Assembly: GCF_021347895.1 (NCBI RefSeq)
Contig: NC_067117.1
Location: 37,467,567 to 37,531,566 of the forward strand
Reading direction: 5' to 3'
From: Acanthochromis polyacanthus
Lineage: Eukaryota > Chordata > Actinopteri > Pomacentridae
Length of the DNA: 64,000 bases
The position numbers were made by a program, and so were the translations under genes. Under the pieces are notes generated by a model. It ran no database searches. It was not told the origin of the DNA and was given only the letters and a program-made list of their open reading frames with translations. Positions within the stretch are counted from its first letter, which is position 1; each line of letters starts with the position of its first letter. Of this stretch, positions 36,145-47,389 are shown piece after piece.

Positions 36145-36686
36145 TCATGGTTAAGAAAAAAGGTTTGGGAAACACTGACTTAACACTCAGAACAATTCAT
36201 CCAATCATTCCACTGAGCATCATGTCACCAAATGGCTGCCATTATAGCATGAACAAACTCACATTCTGCCATCTTGTGCTGCTGAGACAGAGTCTGGCAC
36301 CATGCCAAGCTCTGCTATGCAGTGCTGCTAAAAGACCACACCCATTGTTAAGCTGCTAGCTAGCGCAGCCGCATATTTGAATCATACACTTCAACATTCT
36401 CAAAATCTCTATGTATCATGGTTAAGAAAAAAGGTTTGGGAAACACTGCCTTAACACTCAGAACAATTCATCCAATCATTCTACTGAGCACCATGTCACA
36501 AAATAGCTGCCATTATAGCATGAACAAACTCACATTCTGCCATCTTGTGCTGCTGAGACAGTCTGGTATCGTGCCAAGCTCTGCTATGCAGCGCTGCTAA
36601 AAGACCACACACATGGTGAAGCTGCTAGCCAGCGCCACCACAGCTAGCAGCATCATAAACTTTAACATTCTCAAAATCTCAAAATG
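36145..36686. repeat. 271-bp tandem duplication (two copies)
   Basis: The sequence starting tggttaagaaaaaaggtttg at about 36146 recurs at 36417, offset 271 bp, and both copies run through a stretch with cacattctgccatcttgtgc. The copies differ by scattered substitutions and small indels, so the duplication is not very recent. Confidence 0.85.
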
Positions 36687-36920
36687 CAGATAACAGTGTG
36701 CCACTCAACAGGTCACCAAAATACTTTGCAAGTTGTATTACTAAGACAATATTTAATTGATGAATCTCGAAGCAGGCCACACCCAATTTTTATCACTAGC
36801 TAGCACAGCTCGACTGCAACATGTGCTCAAAATCTTACAGTGCACTCACATAAAAAGCTAAGAAAAGCATTGAAACTAAGCATACGTTTGGAATAAAGCA
36901 TTACAAAGACAATTTCTTAC

Positions 36921-37260
36921 CTTTCTGCCAAACAACGGTGTTTTTGCTGCAGATCAGATGAAGTCTGTGCAGTCAAAAACAAATCCGGTGGCATAAAAAA
37001 CACAAAGACAAACCTACTCCAAAAATGTTATAGTGTAAAAAAAACACTTAGACAACAACAAAAAAAACCCAGTAAATCCAAGCTCCCACGATCAGTTCTT
37101 GAAAAAGTGAAGCAGTGCAGTCCATCCAGCTCAGAGATTCTGAGTGGAATACGAGCTGCGCTTCTTCCAGGCTTAAATAGAGTTACATGAGGTGACCTGT
37201 CTCAACCAATCAGGAGTTAGGAAGACAAAAGTCGCCAATCAGAATGCTCTGACACCAGTG
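36921..37260 (-). promoter_or_regulatory. Promoter-like block and first exon with splice donor (minus strand)
   Basis: On the minus strand two CCAAT boxes in ATTGG orientation (about 37240 and 37209) are followed by a TATA-like CTATTTAAGC (about 37171-37180), spaced as in a real RNA polymerase II promoter. About 250 bp further on is a consensus splice donor (GGCAGAAAG then GTAAGAAA, boundary at 36921/36920). The implied first exon is non-coding. No recognisable downstream coding exon was found, so this may be the start of a lost host gene or an LTR-type promoter. Confidence 0.4.
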
Positions 37261-37750
37261 ACAAATATGGCTGCTTCGTTTTTGATGGAGAGGTGATTCT
37301 CTGCAGTCAAATTTGGTCATATACATCAGAAAATTCAACACATTTTTAGACATATTTTGATTTGTTCTACTTCATCCCAATGTGTGAAACATTGTTTTTA
37401 TTTTAACAAGAAACTTTAGTTAGAAAGAACAAAACTACATACAATATAAACAATAGCATATATCCAGTATAAATGCAACATTAATAACTAAGCAGATGTA
37501 AATGAAAATTAAGAAAGGCAATAATATAGGACAGGAAGATAAGTAAAATTTATAAGAGTGTAAGAATTCTGAGTAGGACATAAGTTGACCATTACTATTA
37601 AATAACTGAATTAAAAAAAATGTTTCAACCAAGCTGAAACAAATAAAGATTTATTTTTGTATAATATATTCTTATTATTCCAAATCAAATATTTAAGAGG
37701 TGGAGAAGCATTAACTGATAGTGGTTGTCATGAAATTACATAATTATATA
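37261..37750. other. Non-coding, AT-rich, nothing recognised
   Basis: No long frame with protein-like content, no RNA gene and no repeat boundary seen. Confidence 0.6.
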
Positions 37751-37751
37751 T

Positions 37752-38329
37752 ACCGGGCTTTGCAAAAGTTCTGTTACACTCAGTTTCATGATCTTTAGAG
37801 ACGTTTACATGTTGGAGTGAAAAATTCCATTAAATAAACTGAAAGTTCTACCTTATAGGCAGGTGTCCTTAATACAAATTTTGTTCTCCGGTGAAATTGT
37901 ATCAAGATGGAAGTCAAAAGAGTTGCGATATCTTCTCTCCTTTGTGCTGAACATCAGCCGGATGACCGTCCACAGAGTCGCGGAGAGGCTAAAGAATGGT
38001 GAAGATCTTTCAGGTCTTCACCATTCTTGAAAGATCACTGAAAGATCTTCACCATTCTTGAGCCTCTCCGCGACTCTGTGGACGGTCATCTGGCTGATGT
38101 TCAGCTGCTTGGCTCTGTCAGACTTGTTGTGGCCAGCATGAAGGAGAGCAGATATCTCAACTCTTTTGACTTCCATCTTGATACAACTTCACCGGAGAAA
38201 AAAACTGTATTAAGGACACCTGCCTATAAGGTAGAACTTTCAGTTTATTTAATGGAATTTTTCACTCCGACATGTAAACGTCTCTAAAGATCATGAAACC
38301 ATGTAACAGAACTTTTGCAAAGCCCGGTA
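37752..38329. mobile_element. Foldback element from a Tc1/mariner transposon end
   Basis: Two inverted arms of about 260 bp begin taccgggctttgcaaaagtt and meet near 38030. Each arm carries the start of a transposase: the right arm (minus strand) reads MEVKRVEISALLHAGHNKSD and then LNISQMTVHRVAERLKNG, a helix-turn-helix DNA-binding domain of the mariner/IS630 type. The left arm (plus, ATG near 37908) has the same segment with an internal deletion. The element is flanked by TA-rich sequence, fitting TA target preference. No catalytic domain is present. Confidence 0.82.
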
Positions 38330-38337
38330 TATATATA

Positions 38338-38388
38338 CCGGGCTTTGCAAAAGTTCTGTTACATGGTTTCATGATCTTTAGAGACGTT

Positions 38389-38393
<5 letters not shown>
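38338..38393 (+). mobile_element. Second, truncated mariner terminal repeat
   Basis: Immediately after the foldback element and a short TA run, the terminal sequence accgggctttgcaaaagttc starts again and continues for about 56 bp before the (TA)n tract. Confidence 0.8.
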
Positions 38394-38432
<39 letters not shown>

Positions 38433-38443
38433 ATATATATATA
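38394..38443. repeat. (TA)n microsatellite
   Basis: About 25 TA units with one short interruption, next to the truncated mariner end. Confidence 0.95.
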
Positions 38444-38749
38444 TTTTTTTTTTTTTGGTCTGAATATCTGAATATTTTGGTCTGGCATTCAGGGGAAAGC
38501 ATTTCCATCACACCACAAAAAAAAGTTGTTTTTCAAATAAAATTGCTATCACAACCCATTTTTTCAAAACATTTAATGAAATTTTACACATAGATGTACC
38601 CAGCTGTATAACTGTACTTATTTTAAACATTTATAAAGTAAGTTTCTCATAATCTAGATGACAAATACCTATTTATTAACATCTTAGTGAGGTCTTTCAA
38701 TCAAGTTTTTACATGGGAGAATCATGACTTTTCTAATCCCAGACACAAA

Positions 38750-39690
38750 TTGCAACCATACATATGTGATAGTACTCTACCAGTCACTTCACCATGGCAT
38801 TAACTTCATGTTTGCTGGTCTATCTGGAGTCTCCAGTCACTCTTGCAATTGAAATCATGTTAGTCATCGTGTTTCTGATGAGTCGGCAGAAGAGTTCCTT
38901 GGATAATGGCTCACACACTTTCCCCACCTGTTTCTGCTCAAAGTAGGACCGTCTGGCTTGCTCAAGCTCACTGTCTGTGAACAATATGTATTGTGGGTTT
39001 GACAGTCACAAACTTTGAAATGTCCTTGGAGAGTTCACTTCCTCGACTGGTTGGTGGTGTTTTCTCAGTTGTGTCCTCCTAAGATACAATTAGACAGTCA
39101 TTAAAGATTTAAAAAAATTTCAAAAGCAAATCTCAAAGCATAAAACAGAAGAGATTATGTGCATTACCAATAAAATGTAAAACAATTATTCATCCAGGAC
39201 ACTAAATACCCATCCATTTTTTCATTGTTTATATCTGTTAATGATAAAATAGATCAGATATTACTCTGGGACATCTACTTAAAATATAATTGGTGTCATA
39301 CGACTGCCATTAAATTAGAATGTTAATATTTTACCTATTCAAATGCTGATTTAAATACTTTTACAACTTACAAGTGTTCTCTGAGCAAAACTGCTAAATA
39401 TGAAGAGAAAAACTTATTTTAATAAGACTCTGAGTCATAAGCAGAGCTGTCTGATGAAAAGCTTTACAATGCCATTGGTTCCTTAAAAGAACTGTTTTTT
39501 TTCCGTCCCCAGCATATCATCATCATTTTATATTAAATTTTTGTTATACAGAAATTACATTTTCATGTTGATTCACCAAACTACATAGAGCCTGCACGCC
39601 TGAGGAAATTTTGTGGACCAGGAAATAGTTCTTTGATGTCATCCCGGGAAAGCGTTGGCAGTAAATCTTCTCCAATATTTGCATCTGCAA
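38750..39690 (-). pseudogene. SAMD3-like gene fragment, two decayed exons
   Basis: Minus-strand exon-like segment A (39687 down to about 39580) follows a pyrimidine-rich acceptor ending ttctgttgcag and reads DANIGEDLLPTLSRDDIKEL and FPGPQNFLRR before a stop. Segment B (from 39077) follows an acceptor (attgtatcttag) and reads EDTTEKTPPTSRGSELSKDI; after a frameshift come YFEQKQVGKVCEPLSKELF and LIRNTMTNMISIARVTG, then stops. From memory these match the multi-copy teleost family annotated as SAM-domain-containing protein 3-like. Frameshifts and stops mark it as a relic. It is the only host-gene-like coding trace in the middle of the window. Family assignment is from recall. Confidence 0.5.
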
Positions 39691-39869
39691 CAGAAAAACA
39701 GAAAAGTTAAAATTATCAGGGATATATTAATCAGAGAAAATAACTACAAATCACGCAGCTTGTTCCATATATTGAACATAGTATTTTATTTGAGAGATAT
39801 GTATAATTAAATTAAATTATGAATTTTTATATTTATTTTTTCACAATTTTGTAAATGTTATTCTTAACA

Positions 39870-39951
39870 ACAACTGGGATAGGCTCCAGCACCCCCCGCA
39901 ACACTAGTGAGGATAAAGCGGTGTATAGAGAATGGATGGATGGATTACAAT
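39870..39951 (+). repeat. Conserved LINE/SINE 3' tail of fish
   Basis: The stretch tgggataggctccagcaccc through gataaagcggtgtatagaga and an (ATGG)n end is the well-known 3' tail shared by many fish L2-type LINEs and SINEs. Only the tail is present. Confidence 0.75.
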
Positions 39952-40113
39952 TATTAAGACAGATAAATTACATTACATAAATGATATTTGCCTACTTTAT
40001 ATAATCTTCTGTAAATAATTATTTGACACTGCTATTATAAGTTTGTGAAGAGTATTTTCACACATCCACTGTCAAGTGTACTCCCACTTTCAATGATAGT
40101 TGATTCTCATTGA

Positions 40114-41251
40114 CAAGGGCGTAGGTTTGGTCTCAACATTGGTAGGGACGATATAACAGCATAACCTGCATGTACACTTTTTGCTGGGGATGGGATATTA
40201 ATAAGACCAAACAGATTGGGTGAACGGGGGTCAGGGCTACATTTCTCACGAATATTAACCTAATTAATTGATAAGCTAAATGATCAATGCAAAATAAATC
40301 TGTATTGACTTATACTAACTTTCATGTGTATTGGTTCAGGTGATAGTAATTAAATACATTTTAATTAATAAATAAATGCACTAATAGGTATTTGGTTTCA
40401 AAAGTGTAAAGTCACAACATGCTCTAGCCTTCTTTCCTTCTAAACCAGGCCGTTTACAAGAAGAAAAGCAGCAGCATGTTTTTTTTTTTGACTGTCAACA
40501 CTTTCCTGTGAAACACAGACTGGGACCTCCCTCTCTAAGCAGCTTCTTGCTCACGTTTTTCTGGTTCTATATTTTCCAGCAGAGTTCACTACATTTCTCA
40601 CAGTTTAATTAACGTTAACAGTAGAAAACACATACAGGAGCACAATTCTCTCTAAGCAGCTTCCTACTTGAGTTTTGCAGGTTAGCAAGTTCACACAGTT
40701 TAATGTTATGCTAACTCTGATGCAGGTCGGACTTTCAGTAGCAACATTAGTGGTGTGTTCCCCACGTCCACAACATTGACGTCTTTTTACATTACTTTAC
40801 ATTACTTTTACATTACATTGTCGTCTGCTGCTGCTGCTGCTGGCCGAAAAAACTTCTAATATCCCTCCTCTTCGAAGGCGGCGGAGAAGGCGGCATGTTT
40901 ATTTCTTGTGTATTTCTGTCGGGGCTGTGTGAGTGTGCGTGTGGGTGGGGGTGGGGGGTCAAGTCATCAGCCAATCAAACGCACGTTTGATTGGACCGGC
41001 ACATTCAGCAAGTGAAAAGGGGTAAATGTAAGTCTGAACCTGGTCTGAACATAATGAAAATAATTCACTTAATAATGGTAGGGTCAATTCTATCCTTACA
41101 ACATATGGGAAGACAATCAAAATTACCTATATAACTGAACTCATTATATAATGCAAATAAGGTTGCTTAAAAGTTGGTGGGGACAATTTGACCCTCTTGA
41201 AAAGTTGGTAGTGTTATGTCCCTACCGTCCCTATGTAAACCTACGCCCTTG
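40114..41251. mobile_element. Non-autonomous hAT-type DNA transposon (1138 bp)
   Basis: The ends are perfect 15-bp inverted repeats, CAAGGGCGTAGGTTT at 40114-40128 and its complement at 41237-41251, and both ends are flanked by the 8-bp duplication CTCATTGA (40106-40113 and 41252-41259). An 8-bp duplication and CA(A)GGG ends fit the hAT superfamily. No transposase frame is present. The interior is mixed sequence with a CTG run near 40830. Confidence 0.88.
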
Positions 41252-41259
41252 CTCATTGA

Positions 41260-42176
41260 TGATTTTCCTGAGAGTTTGTGTGCAGTTTCCCCACTTGAAA
41301 AAGGATGTTCATCTATCCAGGGTTTGAGCAGGACTCCACTCATGAATCAGACAGTTGCTTTCTTTCTTTTCCCTCTTTTATTTTGCAGTGGTCGCAAATT
41401 CATGAGATACAGAGGTGACTTCCAACTTCCATAAGTCCATACGTTTAGTTGTTAGATTAAGGTGAAAAACTTTTAAACAGAACACAAAAGAACACAGTTC
41501 GCATTACTGCATTCAGCAAATAGTAATCATTCATTTGTACATTTTCACCACATAAACTAAAACGACAAACAATGGCATGAGCAATATTCACCCCCATCCT
41601 GTACCACACATGAATGTATCTGCATTTTAAAGAGTCATTTTTAAATCACAGTTTAACAAATTACTCTTAACATTTTTATCAAATTTTTCTAACCATTTTA
41701 TACTTTTTACTTCATGTTTTTTTTAAATTATTTAAAGTGCATAAAGTCCTTTTAAAGTGCAATCCTTTCCAGATTCAATAAATAAATAAATCAATAAAGT
41801 GCATCGTAAAACCCCACCAAACAGGATGAATGAACTAGTCTCAGCTGGAACCCTCTAGTTGCACCAATTAGCCTGCAATCTTATTCCCAACTGAACAATT
41901 ACAAGACAAACGGCAGTTATTGATAAACAGACAAAGTTGACAGCAAGTGGTTGACGCCGATCTCTGTGGCTAATGCTAATGCTAACACACACTGCAGCGG
42001 CACACATCGGCAGCTCAAACAGTCTCTTAGAGTCTTCATAATTCTGCTCTTACCAGCTGCAACCCGGATTTTGTAGATGAAAAACAATCCTGCACAGTTT
42101 ACCGCAGATCTTGACGCTTTTTCCCAACAGAAACTCACGGCCACTTTGCTTGAACACGGTCACTTCGTCTCAGTTC
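41260..42176. other. Non-coding, nothing firmly recognised
   Basis: Mostly AT-rich sequence with (AAAT)-like runs near 41780. No convincing frame, RNA gene or element boundary. Confidence 0.6.
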
Positions 42177-43956
42177 GGCTGAATCCCAAACCGCCCCCTA
42201 CACACTATCCCTACACACTACAGCTGAATCCCAAACCACCCCCTACACACTGTCCCTACACACTACCCCTCTGTTTGCGCGTTCCCGCGGAGGGTCCTCC
42301 ATATTAAGGGCCGTCCCAAACCGCGTAGTGCGGAGGGGGAGTGGACTGTTCAGCCCTTAAATAGCGAGTCTGCATCGATGCTCACTCTCGACAACTTTTT
42401 CAGGAAGTGCAACACCGAAATGGAGGAGGAAACAACATATCGATGTAAGTTCCACATGCGTCCATTATTTCTCCCACGCCTTTTTCACACTGACAGAACA
42501 TCACAAAAAGAGTGGTGAAAAAAGATAAAACAAAAGAAGCAAATCTTTTTCTCTACTGACATCTGATTTAATTGTGCACCCCCTGACACCTTAAAATTTG
42601 AACACAACTGACAGAATTCATTTATTCATTCATTTGTTGGATTTGAAATGCCAGGTAATAGGATTGGAAAACATGTGGGATGACTTCAAATTATTTGAAG
42701 CAGAATTTAGGCCCTACATCATTGCCTGCAACCTGTGCCACAGCGCTACAGCCATGCACAGTAGGCGTCTTTGTGTTACCATGGCGATGACGTCTTCCAT
42801 TTTCCGGTGAGGCGACAGGGCGTCCCATTCCTGACGATCGTATTTATACCCTCCCCCTTCAATTAAACTTCCCTCCACAGCTGCGAGTGTGACTTCTTTT
42901 GGAGTGACACTCGATATTGTAGGGGGCGGTTTGGGATTCAGCCAACATATCGATGTAAGTTCCACATGCGTTCATTATTTCTCCCACGCCTTTTTCACAC
43001 TGACAGAACATCACAAAAAGAGTGGTGTAAAAAGATAAAACAAAAGAAACAAATCTTCCTCTCTGCTGACCTTTGATTCAATTGTGCACCCCCTGACACC
43101 TTAAAATTTGAACACAACTGACAGAATTCATTTATTCAATTCAATTCAATTCAATTTTATTTATATAGCGTCAATTACAGTCAAATCGTCTCAAGACGCT
43201 TTACAGAACCCATATGCCTGACCCCCAGAGCAAGCCCAAAGGCGACAGTGGCAAGGAAAACACCCTTTTAAAAGGGAAGAAACCTCGAGCAGAACCCGGC
43301 TCTAAATAGGGGGGACCCATCTGCCTGCTGGCCGGGCGGGTTGAGAGGGACAGAGGAGGGCAAGGGGGAGGGATGGGAGAAGAGGGAGGGGTGGGAAAGC
43401 AAGGAAAACACAACACACATTTGGATACATGCATGACAGGATATGTGACACAAACAAAGTATAAGCTAACATTGAAAACTGACTCATAGTTTACTCTTAT
43501 GATGTATGGCTCTGACATAAAACATACTCCATATATAGCTAGCAGTAAAATTCAAACAGTATGTAAGTTAGCATAACAAGTATAGTGAAGGCGATGCAGA
43601 GTTGACTGGTGGACAAAGGGGAGTTGGAAGCAGAGGGCTGAAGGAAGGTCAGCAGCAGCATCCCACAGTGGACATGATGGAGACTAGACCGGTTGGTGGA
43701 ACATCGACCGCAGATCTGAAGCATCCAGCTCTGGGACCAGGGACACTCGGAGAAATAGCACAGGGGGAAACAGAGTGAATGTACTGCAATAACGGTCTAC
43801 ATATTAAATGTAAAGGTAGATAGAGAAGGGCTCACTGAGTCAAGAGAAGTCCCCCAGCAGCCTAGGCCTATAGCAGCATGACTAGGGGCAGAACTAAGGG
43901 ACATCCAAGAGTGAGTCAGCTGTGCAAATGAAGACACAAGCCTGTGGGTCACCCAG

Positions 43957-45618
43957 TCAGCCCCAACTATAAGATTTGTCAAAAAGGAACGTTTTAAGCC
44001 TGGTCTTAAAAATAGAGAGGGTATCTGCCTCCCGAACCCAAACTGGGAGCAGGTTCCACAGGAGAGGCACCTGATAACTGAAGGCTCTGCCTCCCATTCT
44101 ACTTTTAGAAATTCTAGGAACAACAAGTAAGCCTGCAGTTTGAGAGCGAAGAGTTCTACTAGGATAATATGGTACTATCAGATCTTTAAGATATGATGGA
44201 GATTGGTTACTAAGAGCTTTATATGTCAGAAGAAGGATTTTGAATTCTATTCTGGATTTAACAGGAAGCCAGTGAAGAGAAGCAAGTATAGGGGAAATAT
44301 GATCTCTTTTGCTAACTCCTGTCAGTACTCTCGCAGCAGCGTTTTGGATCAACTGTAGATGTTTGAGAGAGCTATTTGGACAACCCGATAATAAGGAATT
44401 GCAATAGTCAAGCCTGGAAGCAACAAAAGCATGAACTAATTTTTCTGCATCACTCTGAGACAGAATGTTCCTGATTTTTACAATATTACGCAGGTGAAAA
44501 AAGGAAGTCCTACAGACTTGCTTTATGTGTGAGTTAAAGGACATGTCCTGGTCAAAAATAACTCCAAGATTCCTCACAGTAGTACTGGAGGCCAATGTGA
44601 TGCCATCCAGAGTAATTATTTGCTTTGAAAGCGAGTTTCTAAGATGTTTGGGGCCAAATACAATGACTTCAGTTTTGTCTGAATTTAGCAGTCGGAAGTT
44701 AAAAGTCATCCAGGTTTTACTGTCCTTAAGACAATCTTGCAGTCTTGCTAACTGATCAGTTTCATCTGGCTTCATAGATAAATACAATTGTGTGTCATCT
44801 GCATAACAATGGAAGTTAATACAATGCTTCCTAATAATATTGCCTAAAGGAAGCATGTATAATGTGAAAAGTATCGGTCCTAAGACAGAACCCTGAGGAA
44901 CTCCATGATTAACTTTAGTATGCGCAGAAGAGTTATTGTTGACATGCACAAACTGGAACCTATCTGATAAGTAGGATTTAAACCAGTCCAGTGCTGTCCC
45001 TTTAATGCCAATTGAATGTTCTAGACGCTGTAATAAAATTATGTGGTCGATTGTGTCAAACGCTGCACTAAGATCTAACAAAACAAGTATAGAGACTAGT
45101 CCATTATCTGATGCTATGAGAAGGTCATTAGTAACTTTCACCAGAGCTGTTTCTGTGCTATGATGCACTCTGAAACCTGACTGAAACATTTCAAACAAAT
45201 TATTCCTTTGTAAGTGTTCACATAATTGATTTGCAACTGCTCTTTCCAGAATTTTAGAGAGAAATGGTAGGTTGGATATTGGTCTATAGTTAGCTAACAC
45301 ATCTGGATCTAAAGTGGGCTTTTTAAGCAAAGGTTTGATGACAGCAACCTTAAAAGCCTGTGGTACATAGCCTGTTACTAGAGAGAGATTAATCAGATCT
45401 AACACTGAAGAATTAATTAAAGGTAAAATCTCCTTGAAGAGTCTAGTTGGGATAGGATCTAAAAGACATGTTGATGGTTTGGATGTAGAAACTGTTGAAA
45501 TTAGTTCAGAGAGACATATAGGAGTGAAGAATTCTAAATATTCATCAGGTCTAACAGCCAATTCAAAAGCATCTGTGACATTTGTAGGAAGGGCCAGATT
45601 AATTTTATCTCTAATCAT
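43957..45618 (-). CDS. L2 reverse transcriptase (553-codon frame)
   Basis: C-terminal two thirds of L2 Pol, which copies the element's RNA at a nicked target. Motifs in order: [33 protein letters not shown], motif [16 protein letters not shown], motif [14 protein letters not shown], motif [10 protein letters not shown] and LGVIFDQ, then the conserved C-terminal region ([39 protein letters not shown]). All catalytic aspartates are present and no stop occurs. The frame has no true start of its own: coding similarity continues upstream ([20 protein letters not shown]) and should join the endonuclease frame, but two frameshifts near 45700-45780 separate them. Confidence 0.92.
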   Translation of the reverse strand: MIRDKINLALPTNVTDAFELAVRPDEYLEFFTPICLSELISTVSTSKPSTCLLDPIPTRLFKEILPLINSSVLDLINLSLVTGYVPQAFKVAVIKPLLKKPTLDPDVLANYRPISNLPFLSKILERAVANQLCEHLQRNNLFEMFQSGFRVHHSTETALVKVTNDLLIASDNGLVSILVLLDLSAAFDTIDHIILLQRLEHSIGIKGTALDWFKSYLSDRFQFVHVNNNSSAHTKVNHGVPQGSVLGPILFTLYMLPLGNIIRKHCINFHCYADDTQLYLSMKPDETDQLARLQDCLKDSKTWMTFNFRLLNSDKTEVIVFGPKHLRNSLSKQIITLDGITLASSTTVRNLGVIFDQDMSFNSHIKQVCRTSFFHLRNIVKIRNILSQSDAEKLVHAFVASRLDYCNSLLSGCPNSSLKHLQLIQNAAARVLTGVSKRDHISPILASLHWLPVKSRIEFKILLLTYKALSNQSPSYLKDLIVPYYPSRTLRSQTAGLLVVPRISKSRMGGRAFSYQVPLLWNLLPVWVREADTLSIFKTRLKTFLFDKSYSWG

Positions 45619-45740
45619 AACTATTTTATGTGTAAAGAAGCTCAGGAAGTCGTTACTGGTTAAAGCTAAAGGAATACAAGGTTCAACGGAGCTCTGACTC
45701 CGTTGTCAGTGTCAGCCTGGCTACAGTGCTAAAGAGAAAC

Positions 45741-46781
45741 CTAGGGTTGTTCTTGTTCTCCTCTATTAAAGATGAATAATCCTGTCCTGGCATTACGAAG
45801 AGCTTTTTTATAGATTACTAGACTATTTTTCCAAGCCACATACACTTCCTCTGAATTAGTGGAATACCACTTTCTTTCCAGCTTTCGGGATGCCTGCTTT
45901 AAAGTCCGCAGCTGGGAATTATACCAAGGAGCAAGTCTTCTCTGAGATATAACTTTCTTTTTTACAGGTGCAACACTGTCAAGAGTTATACGCAGTGAGG
46001 CTGTAGTATTATTAACATAATAATCCACTTCTGTGGGGGTAAAATTATAATATTTGCCTTCTGATTTATCAGTAAATGTTGCTGAAGTAAACAGTGAGGG
46101 TATTATTTCCTTAAATTTAGATACTGAATTGTCAGACAAACACCTACTGTAATGATATTTGTTCTCAGCTGCTAAACAATCCTTTACTTTAAATTGAAAT
46201 GTTATCATAAAATGGTCAGAAAGAAGAGGGTTCTGGGGAAATACTATTAACTCTTCAATTTCTATGCCATAAGTCAGGACAAGGTCAAGAGTGTGATTAA
46301 AACTATGAGTTGGTTTATTTACATGTTGAGAAAACCCAATTGACTCTAATAATGAATTAAAAGTTGTTGTAAGGCTGTCGCTGTCTATGTCAGCATGAAT
46401 GTTAAAGTCACCCGCAATAATAACTTTGTCTGAACTGAGCACTAATTCAGATAAAAAGTCTGAGAATTGAGATAATGACTCAGAATAAGGAGCAGGAGGA
46501 CGATATATAACAACAAATAAAACTGGTTTCTGAGCTTTCAAATTTGGATGGGAGAGACTAAGAGTGAGATTTTCAAATGAGCTGTAATCAGGTTTAGGTC
46601 TCTGGTTCAATTTTAAACTAGAATGGTAGATTGCTGCTACTCCTCCTCCTCGGCCTGTGATTCGAGGAATGTGACAGTTAATATGACTAGGGGGAGTTGA
46701 TTCGTTTAGGCTAACAAATTCTTCCTGCTGCAACCAGGTTTCAGTCAAACAGAGCAAATCAATCTGGTGATCAGTTATCAA
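45741..46781 (-). pseudogene. L2 endonuclease domain
   Basis: AP-endonuclease-like domain that nicks target DNA. Visible motifs: LLCLTETWLQ (catalytic Glu), GRGGGVAAIYHSSL, VVIYRPPAPYSES, IIAGDFNIHAD, HTLDLVLTYGIE and LLSDHFMITF (catalytic His). The downstream linker WYNSQLRTLKQASRKLERKW is typical of L2. The first endonuclease motif (NVRSL-like) is missing because of the 5' truncation. The frame ends at GEQEQP after a frameshift, upstream of the reverse transcriptase. Confidence 0.9.
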
Positions 46782-47389
46782 CTCATTTACTAAGAGAGAT
46801 TCATTTGTCGGATTTGAAATGCCAGATAATAGGATTGGAAAACGTGGGATGACTTCAAATTATTTGAAGCAGAATGTAGGCCCTACATCATTGCCTGCAA
46901 CCTGTGCCACAGCGCTACAGCCATGCACAGTAGGCGTCTTTGTTTTACCATGGCGATGACGTCTTCCGTTTTCCGGTGAGGCGACAGGGTGTCCCATTCC
47001 TGACGATCGTATTTATACCCTCCCCCTTCAATTAAAGTTCCCTCCACAGCTGCGAGTGTGACCTCTTTTGGAGTGACACTCGGTAGTGTAGGGAGAGTGT
47101 GTAGGGGGCGGTTTGGGATTCAGCCTTCCTCCTCAGTGCTGCGTGTGTCCCCATTTATGCCGCCAGTGGCAAACCTGCAACCGCAGATTGGTTCCGCCCC
47201 AGCTGAGCGTAGCACCTGTGTGTAAATACTTCTCCTTGGAGTTTTCAGCTCCTTCCAGTTTGACTTGACATCCACTAATGGACTAAACCATGTCTTCAAC
47301 CCTGTCAAGATGTTGTTGCAGAACATTTTCTCTTTTGATAATGTGTCATTGTTCTCTGGATTTGACCATGGACTCCACACATCACCAAG

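Larger units (their letters stand above)
43139..46798 (-). mobile_element. Nearly full-length L2-clade LINE, minus strand
   Basis: Right to left: endonuclease (46781-45741), reverse transcriptase (45618-43957), a 3' untranslated region of about 800 bp and a (GAATT)n-type tail at 43139-43160. It begins a few codons inside the endonuclease, so the 5' untranslated region and first endonuclease motif are lost. The insertion interrupts unit 2 of the MITE-like element at an attcattt target. Its 3' end is closely related to the satellite-embedded copy at 12853-13759. Confidence 0.92.
42177..47125. mobile_element. MITE-like element with internal 510-bp tandem duplication, split by an L2
   Basis: Terminal inverted repeats begin ggctgaatcccaaaccgccc (left, 42177; complement at the right end, 47125, and also at 42943). 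The unit from aacatatcgatg (42434) to the terminal repeat (42943) is duplicated in tandem; the second unit starts at 42944, is interrupted at 43138 by the L2, and resumes at 46799 (tttgtcggatttgaaatgcc) to 47125. Near the left end a 49-bp piece of the terminal repeat is itself duplicated. No transposase is seen. Superfamily undecided. Confidence 0.7.

Noticed and set aside
38078..38287. 69-codon plus-strand frame in the mariner arm
   Set aside because: It is antisense to the transposase N-terminus in the right arm of the foldback element.
43201..43518. 105-codon frame also seen at 13373-13711
   Set aside because: Both are the same segment of the L2 3' untranslated region in two copies, with pyrimidine-rich low-complexity content.
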